DNA from: Plakobranchus ocellatus
Lineage: Eukaryota; Mollusca; Gastropoda; Plakobranchidae
DNA length: 26,703 nucleotides
Assembly: GCA_019648995.1 (NCBI GenBank)
Contig: BLXT01006838.1
Location: forward strand, 1,119,876-1,146,578
Reading direction: 5' to 3'
The notes below the pieces were generated by a model, which was given only the letters and a program-made list of their open reading frames with translations, did no database searches and was not told the origin of the DNA. The position numbers were made by a program, and so were the translations under genes. Shown one piece after another: positions 1 to 12,600 of this stretch; the stretch's first letter is position 1; every line of letters starts with the position of its first letter.

Positions 1-40
1 TGAAGCTTTGGGGGGTTTTTTTGTTTGTTTTTTGTATATA

Positions 41-84
41 GCCAGTCCACAACAAGGTGATCTCAGGCTTTCAGGGCCTTCCTT
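41..84 (+). repeat. Short interspersed repeat, copy A
   Basis: Shares the word GTGATCTCAGGCTTTCAG and the flanking GCCAGT-CACA and GGCCTTC with 5435-5469, differing mainly by a 5-base insertion. It follows a T-rich tract, as does copy B. The element family is not known. Confidence 0.5.
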
Positions 85-593
85 TGTGGTTCCACTAAAA
101 TGTTCCTAGAACGGGTTATGTAGTAACAGCAATAAATAAAATTCTCTCCCTAAGCAACGCTTTTTGTTTTTCTTTTCTTTTGTTTTGTTTTTGAGTAGCA
201 TAGAGCAGATAAACTGGAATAAGTTAAAATTCAATATTTTCCTAATCTTTACTCACGCGACAAGCTATCAAATGATAATATTTTTAATTTTTACACTAGT
301 GATTTTAAAACGTATCTTACAGCCAAAGTAATGTAAAATAAGCTCTTACTGTGTCGCATTTCTGAGGCAGATCTCAATGTTATTTGTAAAAAAAAAAAAA
401 AAAAGGTTATCAAAAAAGTATTATACTATAGTAAATCTTAATAATCTCTTTGAACAGCTTTAGATAAAGCAAGCCCCATTTTTTTTTTTTTTAAATTATT
501 TTTAGCCATCTTATGTCAAAATATGATCATGTAGTAGTTTGGTTTCATATGGATTTGTACTTTCAAAAGCTTTTGAACGCTTCTTATTCCTCC

Positions 594-659
594 TCCCGCC
601 CCTCCCCTAAAACGCCCAACCCTTTTTCCTTTCCCCAAATCCTGGTACGCCTATAAAAG
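594..659 (+). promoter_or_regulatory. Possible GC-box plus TATA-box promoter
   Basis: A C-rich block (CCCGCCCCTCCCC, about 595-607), which fits Sp1/KLF-type sites, is followed 45 bases later by TATAAAAG at 652-659. The local rise in GC is sharp against AT-rich flanks. No convincing first coding exon follows on the plus strand: the first ATG downstream opens only a few codons. It may drive an untranslated exon, or be chance. Confidence 0.25.
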
Positions 660-3600
660 TACATAGGCCTCGAACACTTTTCTGAATCACCGGCGTGCAA
701 ATTCTAAACTGGGAAATTTGAATTCTGTTCGATAGAGATTTTTTAAAGGCATGATCGGTTTCTTGGACTAATGGTACAACAAGGCAAAATGTGATTACAA
801 AGTGAGGAAGCCTTATCTTCATCGTGGGTGATCGAGCCAAAATTTTGCTTCACTAATAGTAGGTACATGAATGACATGAAACCAAACAAATTTAATGATT
901 GTTGGTATACCGTTATGTCAGGCCACTTTCAGCTTTTATATTCTTACTCTCTTACAATAATTTATCACGACAGAGTACTCACACAACAGCAAAAAAAAAA
1001 TATTTCTCCAGGGCGCTTGTGATAAATGCATCCTCTAGTTGACACTAGAGAAACACTATTCAAATAGTGTGAACATTACACTATCATTTTCCTTTTTGAA
1101 AGCAGACAACTCAATAAATTGTTTTAATTTTTTCTTTTTTTTTTTTTTAGAAGAATGATATCCCTTGAACACTTGATCAATGTTTTTCATGGATCTTCAC
1201 CACTCACCAGTAAATAGTATGTACTTAAAAGAGTTAAACCCTTGAAAAAAAGAAAAAGAAAAAAAAAAAACAGGATTGTGGAATTGGCCCTAGGTCACCC
1301 CATAAAATTTTGGTCTCCATAGGAACTTGAGGTCCAAATGGAAACATAAGAACAATAGAAAAAAAATATAAGGGTACTAATAATTGTTTTTTTAAATGTA
1401 GACTGTGTTTGTATACACCCAAAAATGAAAAGAGAGAATATGTCAAAAAAAAGGTAGCATAAAATATTCAATGAAAATGGGAAAATAAATGACTTTTAGA
1501 AATATCTAGACAAACAAACACATATCACAAACTATAATTTCTTAGGTTTCCACAAAAAAAAACAAAAAAAAAAAACCTTAACAACAAGGCTTTTTTTATG
1601 TGTATTGTATATTTATGCCCCAATAGGGTTAAACAGTGTGATTTGATTAACTCAGTAATATATAAGATAATACTCAATGCACAATAAAAGTAAAAGCACA
1701 ATATTACATATATACAAGTTATGTAAAAGCATTATGAATACGAAATTTAAAGAAAACATCATACAAAAAGGAAAATACTTTGACCTTGAAACTCATGGGC
1801 AATAAAAAAAAAAAAGCTCAATCTAAAAAAAAAAAACAAAAAAAAACATAGTCGAAAAATGCATAAATAAAGAGGAAGAAAAGTAGAGATAGATGTCAAA
1901 TCATAGATGGAAACTAAAAGCAAAACTGGCGTATTTTGACAAAGCAAATATTACATAGCAAAAAGTCGTATCCAGCATTTGAATACAGAAGAAACACCTT
2001 TCATGCTCATGATCATTTTCCTTATTTTATGGCTTATTTAGTTTAACAAATCCTGTTGACAAAAGCAAGTTTCCCAAGTTTCCTTTACTCCTATGTGGCA
2101 TTTTGCTAAAGTGATAAGACAATGATCTACCAAATGCCAATGTTTCTTCAATATAAGTTATGCCTGATCCTAGTTTCAGGCTTTTAGAACTATGACTATC
2201 TAGTCATGAGTTGTTCTTTGAGACTCGAATGCAGATCTGAGCAAATTCTACAGCCAGGGCTTATAAGGCCTTTGAAAATCACTTCATTTTAAATACCTTG
2301 CTTTTTATTCTTTATCATGGTAACCAGTCAATCACAGTCGCATAAAAAAAAAAGAACTATGTTTTATTTTTCAAATAAAAAAGTTCTCATCTTGAGCAAC
2401 AAAGAGTAAAAAAACATTCGGTTTTTCTTTTAAATAAAATCCATGGAAGAGCATCTAATGGCACTATTATCCCTTTCAATGTAATTGTCAGGGTAAGTCA
2501 ACAAGTTTGTAATTTGACAAGAAATTAACATTTCACAATATATGTCCGAGGATTAGATATTTATCTCTTAGCAAAGTCTCCAGCTTGTTCAGTGGCCACA
2601 GTCCATTTTTTAGTAAGGATGTAAATGCCAGTTCAGTAAAACTGGACATTCTACTGACTTATGCATCAACTTCCTAACTGGGCACCTTTCATAGTATCCA
2701 AAAAGCTGGGAGTTGACAAGCTGATCAAGTAAACAGGATGGTAGTTGAAATTATCCCCTCTGTCAAAAGCATTCATGTAGGACATTCTTTGCCATGGTGT
2801 ACAATCACTTTATCTATTTTCAAAATGAGTCCTACTCAGTGAAAGTTTGCTTCCACTTGTTTCAGTGTCTTATTCTACTGCTCTGAGTTCAAAATCAACG
2901 CTCTGGAAGAAAAACTGTTAAAATTACACTGTGAGTATTTAAAAAACACAGTTGCCACGATTTTGCCTGCTGATTTTTCTGCCTTAAACTTCTATGTTTA
3001 CAAGACTATGAGATTTCGATGCTCCATCGGTTGTTATTTTGTATAAGATTATTCGTAAAGAATTTATGTCTTATCTCCAGTGATAAGCCTGTGAAAATCC
3101 CTGTCTATTTCACTGCACTGCATTACATTCATATGCAATGCATGCATTCAGTTTTTAATCTGATAAAGAATCAAGATGTGTGATAAGCTTGCAGACTTTA
3201 TCTTCCCCCTTCTTCCATCAAAATTTGGCATATATAAAGGTAACAAGGAAGTGAGAAAACATGAAGAATAAAAATAAATTGACCTACCCATTTTTGTCTT
3301 ACCCGTGTACATAAAAATTTGGCATTAAGTGGATGAATAATTGATTTTGCAAAGAAATCCAACACTACTGTGATTATCCGCATCTCATAAATAAGTATAA
3401 AAAAGTTTTGCAAAATTTATCAAGCAGGAATAATAAGTAGGAACAAAGTAGTCTTTTCAGAATAATTACAGTGTTTAAGGGAGCCTTTTCTTATACATGT
3501 TCACAAAAATGTATCCAGTTCTGGCAGAAAAAAAAAAGAAGTAAAAACATGAACATGTATATGGACCATGCTATAAATCAGTAAAAAAAACTTGTATTGT

Positions 3601-4140
3601 TACTGATTTTTTCTTGTAAATAGTCTTGAACATTACAGTGCAGGAGGATTTTGAGAAATGCTCGAAATTTGTGTATGCTCCAAAGTGAAAAGAAAAATGT
3701 TAGTAGGCATCATAGTTTATTAGTAAATACCTACATGTACACATGTCGACTTATAATAGTGTTTCAGAGTTGACAATTCAAATTTTGCAGGGGTGAAGCT
3801 TGAGATCATTGTAACGATTTGCAGGTGAGCATTACTGTACTTAAGGAAATAGCACATAAAGCCATTGTATACTATTACTTATCCCGCACATTTTTTTTAT
3901 GATTCTGTTTTTCTTTGTTTTGTATTGTTTGTTTTTGTGGCCTTGACATTATCTTAAAATATTGGGGTAAAACATATGGTAATGAAAGTAAAAAAAGAAT
4001 TAAAAAAGGAATGAAGCAGAAACAGAGAGAAAAAAATGGTGACAATAATTGTGCAGAGAGCCAAGTTTTAAAATAAAATTCATTTATAAACATCCATACA
4101 ATATCCAAGTGTAACAATGAACAATAATTTACCACACATA

Positions 4141-6540
4141 AATTGCTTCTTTACGGCCGTAAATTGCTTGTAAAAGTTTATATGGAAAAGAAATCTTTAC
4201 AAATATATCAAACATAATAAGAAAGTATTTCAAATTTAAATCATAATTATTGCAGTGAATATTTTTGTTATTTTCCTACCCAATTCATTATTAAATATTA
4301 TATTTCTCTTCCTCATTCCCCACTGCTCCACCCACCCCCCTCCTCTTTTTTCCGACATCAAACAGAAAAAAAAACCTTCACTAAACAAAGGCATCCAATA
4401 TACATTGTATTAATCTTGTTTAAATTTCAACACAAAGAAGAAAAGAAAAAGATAACATAAGAAAGTAATCTAGAAAGACAGATCTCGTGATTTATGGCAA
4501 TCTAAAATTCACTTCTGTTATGTAAGCATGAATCAAACAGAATGTCTTTAGATTATACATAATATAAGGCTGTCTCAGAAGTTAGCCCTTAGCAAGGATG
4601 ATAGGAGAACAGTTTTATGTGACATATAGTTTACATATTGTTTACATTCATTCGTACTGTGGAGATTGCTCTAGACACATGGGTACTTTAACTTCCTAAG
4701 ATAACATATGTGAGCTGATGGCGAAATGTCAAAAGAATTTTTTTTTAACATCTCAACAATAGGAAATGACTCTGGTAAATTACACAGTCAAGTTCATTCA
4801 ATGCCATTTGCAAGTATTTTTTAACCAGTCTCAGTGTGTTACACATCACATATTACAAATTTTAAATCCCTGTCACTTTCACAGAGTAACATATACAAGC
4901 ATTGACATACTGAAAGCTTGATTAATGTCTAACCTATGCCAAAATATATGCTTTCAATTCAAACCTGCTTCTCAAAACATCAGGAAAGAGGACTTTTTTT
5001 TTTTCAAAATGTAGTCACTTGGTCAGGTTCCAACACTATTTTTTTTTTTTTATTTTGAAGTGAAAAAAAAAATCTAATTAATTTTCTTCAATGCTTTATT
5101 AGTTTAAATCTAAATCTGCTCAATTTCAAAACGTAGAAATTTTAACTCTTCATGATACTTAGGAGCAAACTACAAATCTTGAAAGAAAACTTCAAAGCCC
5201 TGGAAAAGTTGCCTGAACCTTTCAAATTGAGGAAAACTTCATGATATATTGATATTTTAAATTACTTCAACCTTTCAGGGACTTTAATTACTTAATACAT
5301 GTATATTTTTTCAAAGCCTATATCTTTCATTGTGAACCACTTGACTGCTCTGTGGGCTCTTATTTACTCTCTTAAGATCACTTTAATTTGATCCATTTTG
5401 TCTTATTTGCCAGAGGTTTGATTTTTTTAGTACTGCCAGTTCACAGTGATCTCAGGCTTTCAGGCCTTCTATCAGGCCCGGAATGTCAGTAGCAGGACTT
5501 AAACCCATAAGAAAAGGATCCCTGCTGCTCTCATGATGGGTTCCCTATCCAATGTTTCAGCCATGCCTCTTTATTTGGCAAACATAATGGCATGATGCAT
5601 AGAAATCATCAGTAGGAAAACAATAGGAATGTCTCCATAAAAATTTGTAAACACAAAGAGCTAGGTCTAGTTATTGTATCTTTTTTTTTTTTTTTCTGGA
5701 GTAGCAATTTTTTCTTTTCCTCAAAGGTCAAATGGATAAACAAACTGCACAATATACTGTTGATTTTCAACTGCTTCAAGCTTTCACTTAGTTTCAGGGA
5801 CTTTCATTTCAATGGATTTCAATTCATTGAGGGCCTATAGAAGAGAGAACATATATGGCAAAGCTGTTCAATTTTTTGGTCCCTTGAGAATAGTATCCAT
5901 TCAGCCACATTGGGGGAATATCCAGAAGCACATTGGATGTGATAGGCAAAAGTGTACCAAAAAAATTGGCCCATCACTTTGTACCTCAACAATGAATGAA
6001 AAAAAAAAACTCAAGCAAGCAAAATGATGTTCCATGAGAAAAAGAGAAAAAAGGAAAGATTGTCATTAAAAATTAGGCAGTACACTAAGAGACTCCATCA
6101 TGATACGAGTGGTAAAACAATGAGTCACTTTAAGAAGAAAAATTCAAAGGCTAAAATATACTTGAAAAATCAGATGGAGTATAAAAAGAAAAAAAGAATC
6201 AAAATGCAAATGAGTTTTTGTGATTGCAACAACAGTTACTTAGCTATCAAAAAATCATGGAAAGCAAAGAACTTGACTATTATAAAATTAAGCAATGTTG
6301 ATGGCATAGTGTCTTTAACCAGTCTAAAAAAGTAACAGGTACGAAATTTTAGAAAGTTTTTCTGCCTAGAGACTTTTAGCAATAAGTTTTTTTACGTTTT
6401 CATATGATGCAATAAATGAAGTCTACATCATTTTCTCTCATAATTCAAATTTCTGAAATTTGCATTCCTTTTGAACATCACCAATAGAATTCTCAAACTT
6501 TGTCCGTCCCAAATTCGACTAGATTTGTGTTTTTTAATAG
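4141..6540. other. AT-rich intergenic stretch, no gene seen
   Basis: The longest frames (5812-6335, plus strand) are Lys-rich translations of A runs, with no start context or splice support, so I do not call them. Long A/T runs at 5041-5051 and 5682-5695 are the main features. Repeat copy B lies at 5435-5469. Confidence 0.55.
5435..5469 (+). repeat. Short interspersed repeat, copy B
   Basis: Partner of 41-84, on the same strand and in a similar T-rich upstream setting. The match fades just after GGCCTTC. A weaker third relative may lie at 14957-14978. No tRNA-type A or B box is obvious. Confidence 0.5.
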
Positions 6541-6604
6541 TGGCAATGCCAGCCATCACTGGAGGACTGAGGAGTCTGACAGTGAGGTATCTCAAGAATT
6601 CAGA
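6541..6604 (+). other. Weak candidate internal exon
   Basis: A 64-base block of locally higher GC is framed by a good acceptor (gtgttttttaatag) and a good donor (gtatgt). One frame reads a polar Ser/Glu/Asp-rich peptide. No adjoining exon can be joined to it, so this is only a pattern match to splice sites. Confidence 0.15.
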
Positions 6605-6610
6605 GTATGT

Positions 6611-9211
6611 TTGCTAACCTCTGCAGCACCAATAATTCCTTACATTGTGGTTGCCTAAGTAATCTTTTATGTTGTTCATGTGTCAAGTAAGATGAGGATG
6701 CAAAAATCTTTGAACTACCATTCTCAACATGAACATTTATTACAAAATCTCATTTCAGTTATGAAATTTAATTTGAGGGCATTAAAAATTAATAAGGCAT
6801 TCAGCTTTTGAAGGCACTTGTGATAGGGCAGCATTTCAATCTAGGTATTAAATCAACATTAACAGATCATGACTTCAATCAAAGTAATTATGTATTTTGT
6901 TCTAAAAAAAAAAACAAAAGCAAAAAAAAAATTCATTTGAAAAGATCAAGTATAATTAAGCACCACGTTAATACTGTCTATTATGCTACATACAAAACAG
7001 TCCTCAAATAAAAAGAGCACTTATTTTTCAATTGAAGCAAGTGATGAAAAATGACTGCATGCATTTTAGAGTGATTGAAGTGATAAGCATACCAAGTTGT
7101 ATCGCAGAGACTCAAGTCAAACACAGCACCAAGATCAGAAGGCTTAAGATTTTTTTACCAAATCTCTATATTAAAACAAAAAAAAAGTTTAAAGAGAGTA
7201 CACCCAATATTTCACATTGAAACTTTATGAGAGTTCAAGATACTCTATGTCATTGAGGAAAAAAAAAGTGGAAAACTTTGAATGCACTGTACTTACTTTA
7301 ATTCTCTCCAAATATTTTTTCTCTAACCCTTATATAAAGACACTTGAGGATATGTTTCTAAACAATACCCTTTATCGAGAGAATTATCAAAAAGATTCTT
7401 TTTTTTTCATGTTTGCCTAACGAAATTATTTAAGCAATGAAAAAGAACAAAAAAAAGGCTTAGTAAAGAATATCTATAAGAGAGAAAAGTTAAAGCAAGC
7501 CAAACGAAAATACTTGGTGTGACTGTATATCTGTAGGGAATCAGTCCCTCTTTAGAATGTTTTGAAACTACATTAAGAAAACACTTCATATGTTTATCTT
7601 TTGACAAGGAAATATTTTTTCCAGTATCCACATTCATAAATATTTTTAAAAGATTTTTCAGGAAACAAGCATCTTTTACATAGTCCGGTTATATGACCTT
7701 ATGGGCATCAAGAAATGTCACTCAAACTTGCAGGTATAACTACATCCCTTAGCAACCTTTTTTTTTTTTCACTCTGCTTCAATGCATGAGGAACTCTTTA
7801 GTTAGAGAACAGGCTCATTATAAACTTTGTAGAATGATAAGTAAAACAAACAAAAAAGAATTATGAATTGTGATTATTTAGTTCTTGCCAGGTCATAAAA
7901 TTTTGATTTCTGCAAGAAAAGCTGCCTTGAAAAAGGCATTTTTTGTTCTCGGCAAAAGTATGGTGATTCTTGGAACTATTTCCATTTTATTGTTTCATAG
8001 TAGTACATTTTATGGATTAAATTTCAAGTGTACAAAAATATTTAGCAACAGTACATTAAACCAAAGAAAAATGTTTTTCACATAACTGTATATGTACATT
8101 ACATATTTACTTTTGTTTATTGCAGTAGGGCTCCTGCCCAAAGTATCATATTGAAATAATAATTATATATAAAGACATTGGTAAATCGTTTCTTCAACAC
8201 ATCAGAGACTCTTTAGCTCAATGCCTTGGCAGAAGACAAAAATGCAAGTTCACTTTACTTAGGTTTCACTGGTAAACAAGAAAAATATACCAGTTTTTGC
8301 TTCTGTACATAATGCAAAAGAAGAAAAAAAAGTGTGAACTTGCACAATTTTGACTGGCTCACTCTTGATCTGTCACCATAGACAATGAGAAAATGAAAAG
8401 GAAACGGGACTGGACAGGTAACACACAGCTAAAGTCACCATCAAACAAGCTCTTGAATAGAACCTGTAAGTAAAGAGAGTGGGACTGCTGAATTGAATAT
8501 GGTGCAGGAGTGTTGATGCCTAGGTAAAAACGAAAGGAAGCATGCCATGGGCCAGGTTGAAGAGGACCAGCCAACACAGCCTATGTTCCCCAAGGAATGA
8601 AGAGGCATAAGTAGGTCAAGTCACTGCTTACCTTCTAAACATCAGTTGAGTAAAAGATAAAGGTCTAAACATGTAAGAATGAGTGAATGAAAAAGCATAT
8701 CAATCCACTTATGTTCCATACAAGATATTAATGAAGTAATTTTATATGAAACATGTCAGGTTTATTCTTATGTAGAGGGATTTTTTTTTTCAATTTCTTT
8801 CTTAAAAGTTCACTGCTAATTGGTGACTAGTATTGCTGTCCATTAGCTTTTATGAATACATGATTGTAAATATGAGCAATATGGAAACAAGGTTGTGCTT
8901 GAGATTTTTTCTTTGACCGACTCCCAGACCATTCAAGACAAGACAGTAATCCCCCAAACATGGGGTAAGATCCTATCTCACTACCAGGATTTTTACTGGG
9001 GACTTGTTTTTAACAGAGAATTGAGTTTTAAGACTGAGGTGCCCTTACTTCAAGATCAGCAACACCGCATAGAGTTGAAAAGTTTTTGCAACAGTTAAGA
9101 GGTCAGCCTAATTTTCGTGAGAACTTTAATGAAGCTCGGTCTCATAAAAAATAGAGAGCGTTTACTATAGAACTACAGAGAGCATCTCATCGCCAACAAG
9201 GAAAAAATACT
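6611..9211. other. Intergenic stretch downstream of the two-CUB gene, no gene seen
   Basis: Mostly AT-rich. Two islands of higher GC, 8350-8640 and 8890-9110, carry open frames of 66-72 codons, but these show no domain, signal peptide or splice context that I trust. They may be extended 3' UTR, a noncoding transcript or old mobile DNA. Confidence 0.5.
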
Positions 9212-9217
9212 TTTATT
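9212..9217 (-). promoter_or_regulatory. Poly(A) signal AATAAA of the two-CUB gene
   Basis: Reads AATAAA on the minus strand, 111 bases past the stop codon of exon 3, which is a sensible distance for a short 3' UTR. The flanking sequence is AT-rich, so chance occurrence is possible, but it is the first canonical signal downstream on this strand. Confidence 0.5.
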
Positions 9218-9328
9218 TATACCAATAAATTCTTTTGCAATTTGTAAATATAACTCCTTCTGAAATTAACAAAATAAAAAAGGAAAAATACTAGTCATGT
9301 GCTGGTTTGTGGGATTGAAATTAAAATG

Positions 9329-9643
9329 TTATAAAGCGCTCTTTTCATCATCTTCCTGCTCATGCTGAGAAACAGAGGATGGCCTCTCTTTAGATTCATC
9401 CCTAGAAGCATGCTTAGACCTCCTGCAGCGGCAAATCAACCCCAAAAGAATAAAGACAACAACAGCAATGCCAAGGCCCAGCAGAAGCCACCAAAGCTGA
9501 AAGCTTGCAGACTTGGAGTCTCTTTCACTCTGAATCTTTGCCAGTAAAGCTTTGGGATCACCTCCAGGGTTGTCTACCACCTGAACATGATACATCTCTG
9601 GTCGCTCTTTTCCTGTGTTATTGAAGTATATTTCTTCCTGGCG
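9329..9643 (-). CDS. Coding exon 3: stalk, transmembrane helix, cytoplasmic tail
   Basis: Encodes residues 300-403 and the TAA stop (9331-9329). The acceptor is tttttatcag on the minus strand, after a long T tract. The exon starts in phase 0, matching exon 2. It carries an N-glycosylation sequon (Asn-Asn-Thr), a polar stalk, and a hydrophobic helix that starts Leu-Trp-Trp-Leu-Leu and runs about 21 residues. It then has a Cys-Arg-Cys-Arg-Arg stop-transfer segment and a tail rich in Ser, Glu, Asp and Lys. No kinase, PDZ-ligand or immunoreceptor tyrosine motif is visible in the tail. Confidence 0.8.
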   Translation of the reverse strand, partial: RQEEIYFNNTGKERPEMYHVQVVDNPGGDPKALLAKIQSERDSKSASFQLWWLLLGLGIAVVVFILLGLICRCRRSKHASRDESKERPSSVSQHEQEDDEKSAL

Positions 9644-12600
9644 CTGATAAAAATTTAAAAAAAAAAAAAAAATTTGTTCTTCAATCCAAATCTTTTATTG
9701 TTACATTTTGAACATACTTAGTAATTTTAATAAGCTTTCAATTAAGTGAGATTCTTTAAGGCAAAAAAAAACGTATAAATAAGTGATTTTCAACAACAGA
9801 AAACCTGGCTTAAGCCAGGCATACATTATGATGCAAGCCCTTCAATAGTGTTTATAGATATCTAACACTGATGGTGGGGACACCTGAGAGGAATGCATTA
9901 TCTGAGACTTTAACCTTGGTCATATTAGTGGGAAGAAATGTTGATAAAAATTTCACCTATGGTTGCCATGGTAACAGCTACCATCTTGAATTTCAATGGG
10001 CAAAATCTATCTCCTTCTGCAACTTCAAATAATTTGAGACTTTATAGACAGAGTTTCCAATACAATATAAAAAAAAACAAATAAAGGGTTTTGGGGAAAT
10101 TTTGCAAAGTTATTATTTGTAGATTTCTACATCTCTATATAACTGAAAGTAGCTTTGACTCCCATTTTCGATGAAAAAAATCAAATTTAAAAAAAAAAAA
10201 AATAAACTTAAGATGTTATATCAATACAAGCCTATATCATTGGCAACAACTATGCCATACTTCAAGAAAATTGGTGCATAAATCTTAGAGAACATATTTT
10301 TTGTGACGAAAAAAATTTTAGAGAGAAAACCGCATGTTTTGTTCATGACTAAAAAATACATTTATAGGGACAAAAACAAAACTTAAACCCCAACAATTTA
10401 TTGCAGAATATATTTCAATTCATTTCTCAGGATAACAAGAAGAAAAATCTTGATTTGAATGATTAAAAGAAAAAAAAATCAGACAAGTGTAAACCTTTGC
10501 TTCTTATCATGTGATTGAAAAAAAATTTCAAATAATGGATATGATTTTATGTTCAAGCACAAATGTCTTTTCTTGCTGTACATTTTTTCTCCCATACTTC
10601 ATTTTTTTCCTTAAACCAGGAAATCTTTAAAACTAAATTTTTTTAACTAAACAAAAAATGTTCATTGTGCATTGTTGCCTTTGAAAAGTGATTAGTTCCA
10701 AAGCACATGTGTTAAGGCCATTCTCAGTAAGCCAGATGTCCTAAATATCACTTTTGAGTAATCAAAAAGAAAAAAAAAAGAAGAAAACATTGTCTTCACA
10801 ATTAAAAGTCTTTGTAAAGACTTAAGTTGTCCTGGATTAAAATGTCTCTTTCAAGTTTTCATAACACCAAAGCTAGCACCAAAGCTAGCAGTACAGATTA
10901 GAATCGCATGTCTATCAATTATGTTTTAAAAAATAAAAACGTTAGTCTTGACTCATTTTTAAAAACTATGAAATTAAAAGCTTTTTATATTCTATGACAG
11001 AATTCATTTGTGATGTGTTTTGTCAGTTTGGTAAACTCGGTCGGTTTTTGAGTTGCAAAACTAATCCCATTTTAAAAGCAAATATCTTGAGGTTTAATTT
11101 GAGATGATGAATTTTATGTCAATCAAAGTTTGACTGAGACCATATCCATACATCTGCCAAATGTCTGCAGCTGAAATCCATTATTGAGAAAATAAAGGTT
11201 AAAAGTATGAATATTCCTCTACAGCAACTGAAAATACTTGACCAGCAAAGTTTGGCATGGCAGTAATTCTGAATTCACAATGCTTGATACTCTCATGAAA
11301 TTTTTATAAATAAGATTTTACAGCAAACTCTACATGTTACATATTCTGTACCTCATGAAGCTGGTTTCAGCTTGCAGCCACAGACAAATCTGTCAGTTTT
11401 TTCTAGTTCAAGATTGCACCCAAAACATTCCGTTGCTCTACATTCCTTTCCAAATCTACAACTTCAACAGCATCCTTCTCATCTATTTCATCCTTATCAC
11501 TCTTCCTATGATTCTATCTCTATATATGATTTGATCTTGGGACTATCACACCAGGATGAAGGACCCACCATGCTAACCTTAGCTTGTTGCAGGTATCTCC
11601 TACATTCTCTCCCACCTCCTAATATTCTATTATGGCTCTTAATTTGCCCTTCATCATTTGCTACCATGTACACCTATTTTACTGTTCTTAATTGTTCCTC
11701 ATGAAAAACTTTCTGCAAATTTAGTTGCTAGCTGATTTCAAAGCATCTTGCTTGAAGCTTGTAATGAAATTTATGTTATAGTGTGAGACTGCTAGGAATA
11801 GACAAAGTCACATGCTTGAAAGCCTCTCTGTTGTTAGTGTTAACTGTTGCTTTTTTTTTTATGTTGTTTGAAGAGAAGGAGACTATTTAGATTTCCAAAG
11901 TTCTTCCCAATAAAACGCTTTAAGTTTAGGATATTTGAACTGAAGTCATATAAAACAAACTTGTGGTGTAAAAAATAGTCATGATCAAGGGATAGTTTGG
12001 TAAAGAGTTTGGCAACTATTAAAATAAAGGAAAATAAAAGGCATTTCAAAGTATTCTAGGCAAAATTTTTATTTTTTGAACTCATCTAGACCCAAAGCTA
12101 ATCAATTAAAAACTAGAATATGCAACAAAAAAATTAGCCTAAAATATAGTTGGTCCAGTGTACAGCCAGATATCTCAAACTCAGGCTGTGAATTTTATGG
12201 CATGAGCAGACGGAATGCATCCCATTTCATCTTAGTTTCTTTTTTCCCTTTTCATGATTGAAGAACAAAATAGTTTAAGAAATGGCCTCTTAAATCATAC
12301 ACTTGTTGGAAGACATAGCAATCATTCTAGAGTGCATAATTTAACATTGAAAAAAAAATTATTTGTGAATAACTTACTCTGAAAATGAAACAATTTGCAA
12401 TAATTTACCCAAATTTAGTTTTCAAGTTGACACAGAGACTGGTTTTCTCCAGAGTAAGAGTGGCAGGATAAATAAAGGCATTACTGAGAAATTTTGGACA
12501 ACTACCTGATTGATTAGGACAGAGTCAGAAAAGAGCATGACTTATTGATATGTTTGAGAACCATGTCCATAAAAGTATGAAGGAAACTACAGGTCTCCCT

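Larger units (their letters stand above)
1..4140. other. AT-rich intergenic stretch, no gene seen
   Basis: Open frames here are short and made of low-complexity Phe, Lys or Leu translated from A/T runs, so I call no gene. Notable items are a poly-A run near 389-404, T runs near 480-492 and 1137-1149, small hairpins at 1034-1080 (arms of 5 and 8 bases), and an 11-base inverted pair at 3493-3503 and 3550-3560. A possible promoter near 594-660 is listed separately. Confidence 0.6.

Noticed and set aside
5812-6335. Two adjoining Lys-rich open frames on the plus strand
   Set aside because: Composition reflects A runs; no domain, signal peptide or splice context.
8359-8577. 72-codon minus-strand open frame in a higher-GC island
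   Set aside because: No domain, and it lies beyond the poly(A) signal of the two-CUB gene; not enough to call a gene.
9362-9547. Plus-strand open frame over exon 3
   Set aside because: It is antisense to the transmembrane exon and has no features of its own.
11334-11704. Overlapping open frames of 66 and 110 codons inside intron 2
   Set aside because: Two frames are open together over low-complexity C/T-rich sequence, with no recognisable domain; more likely chance.
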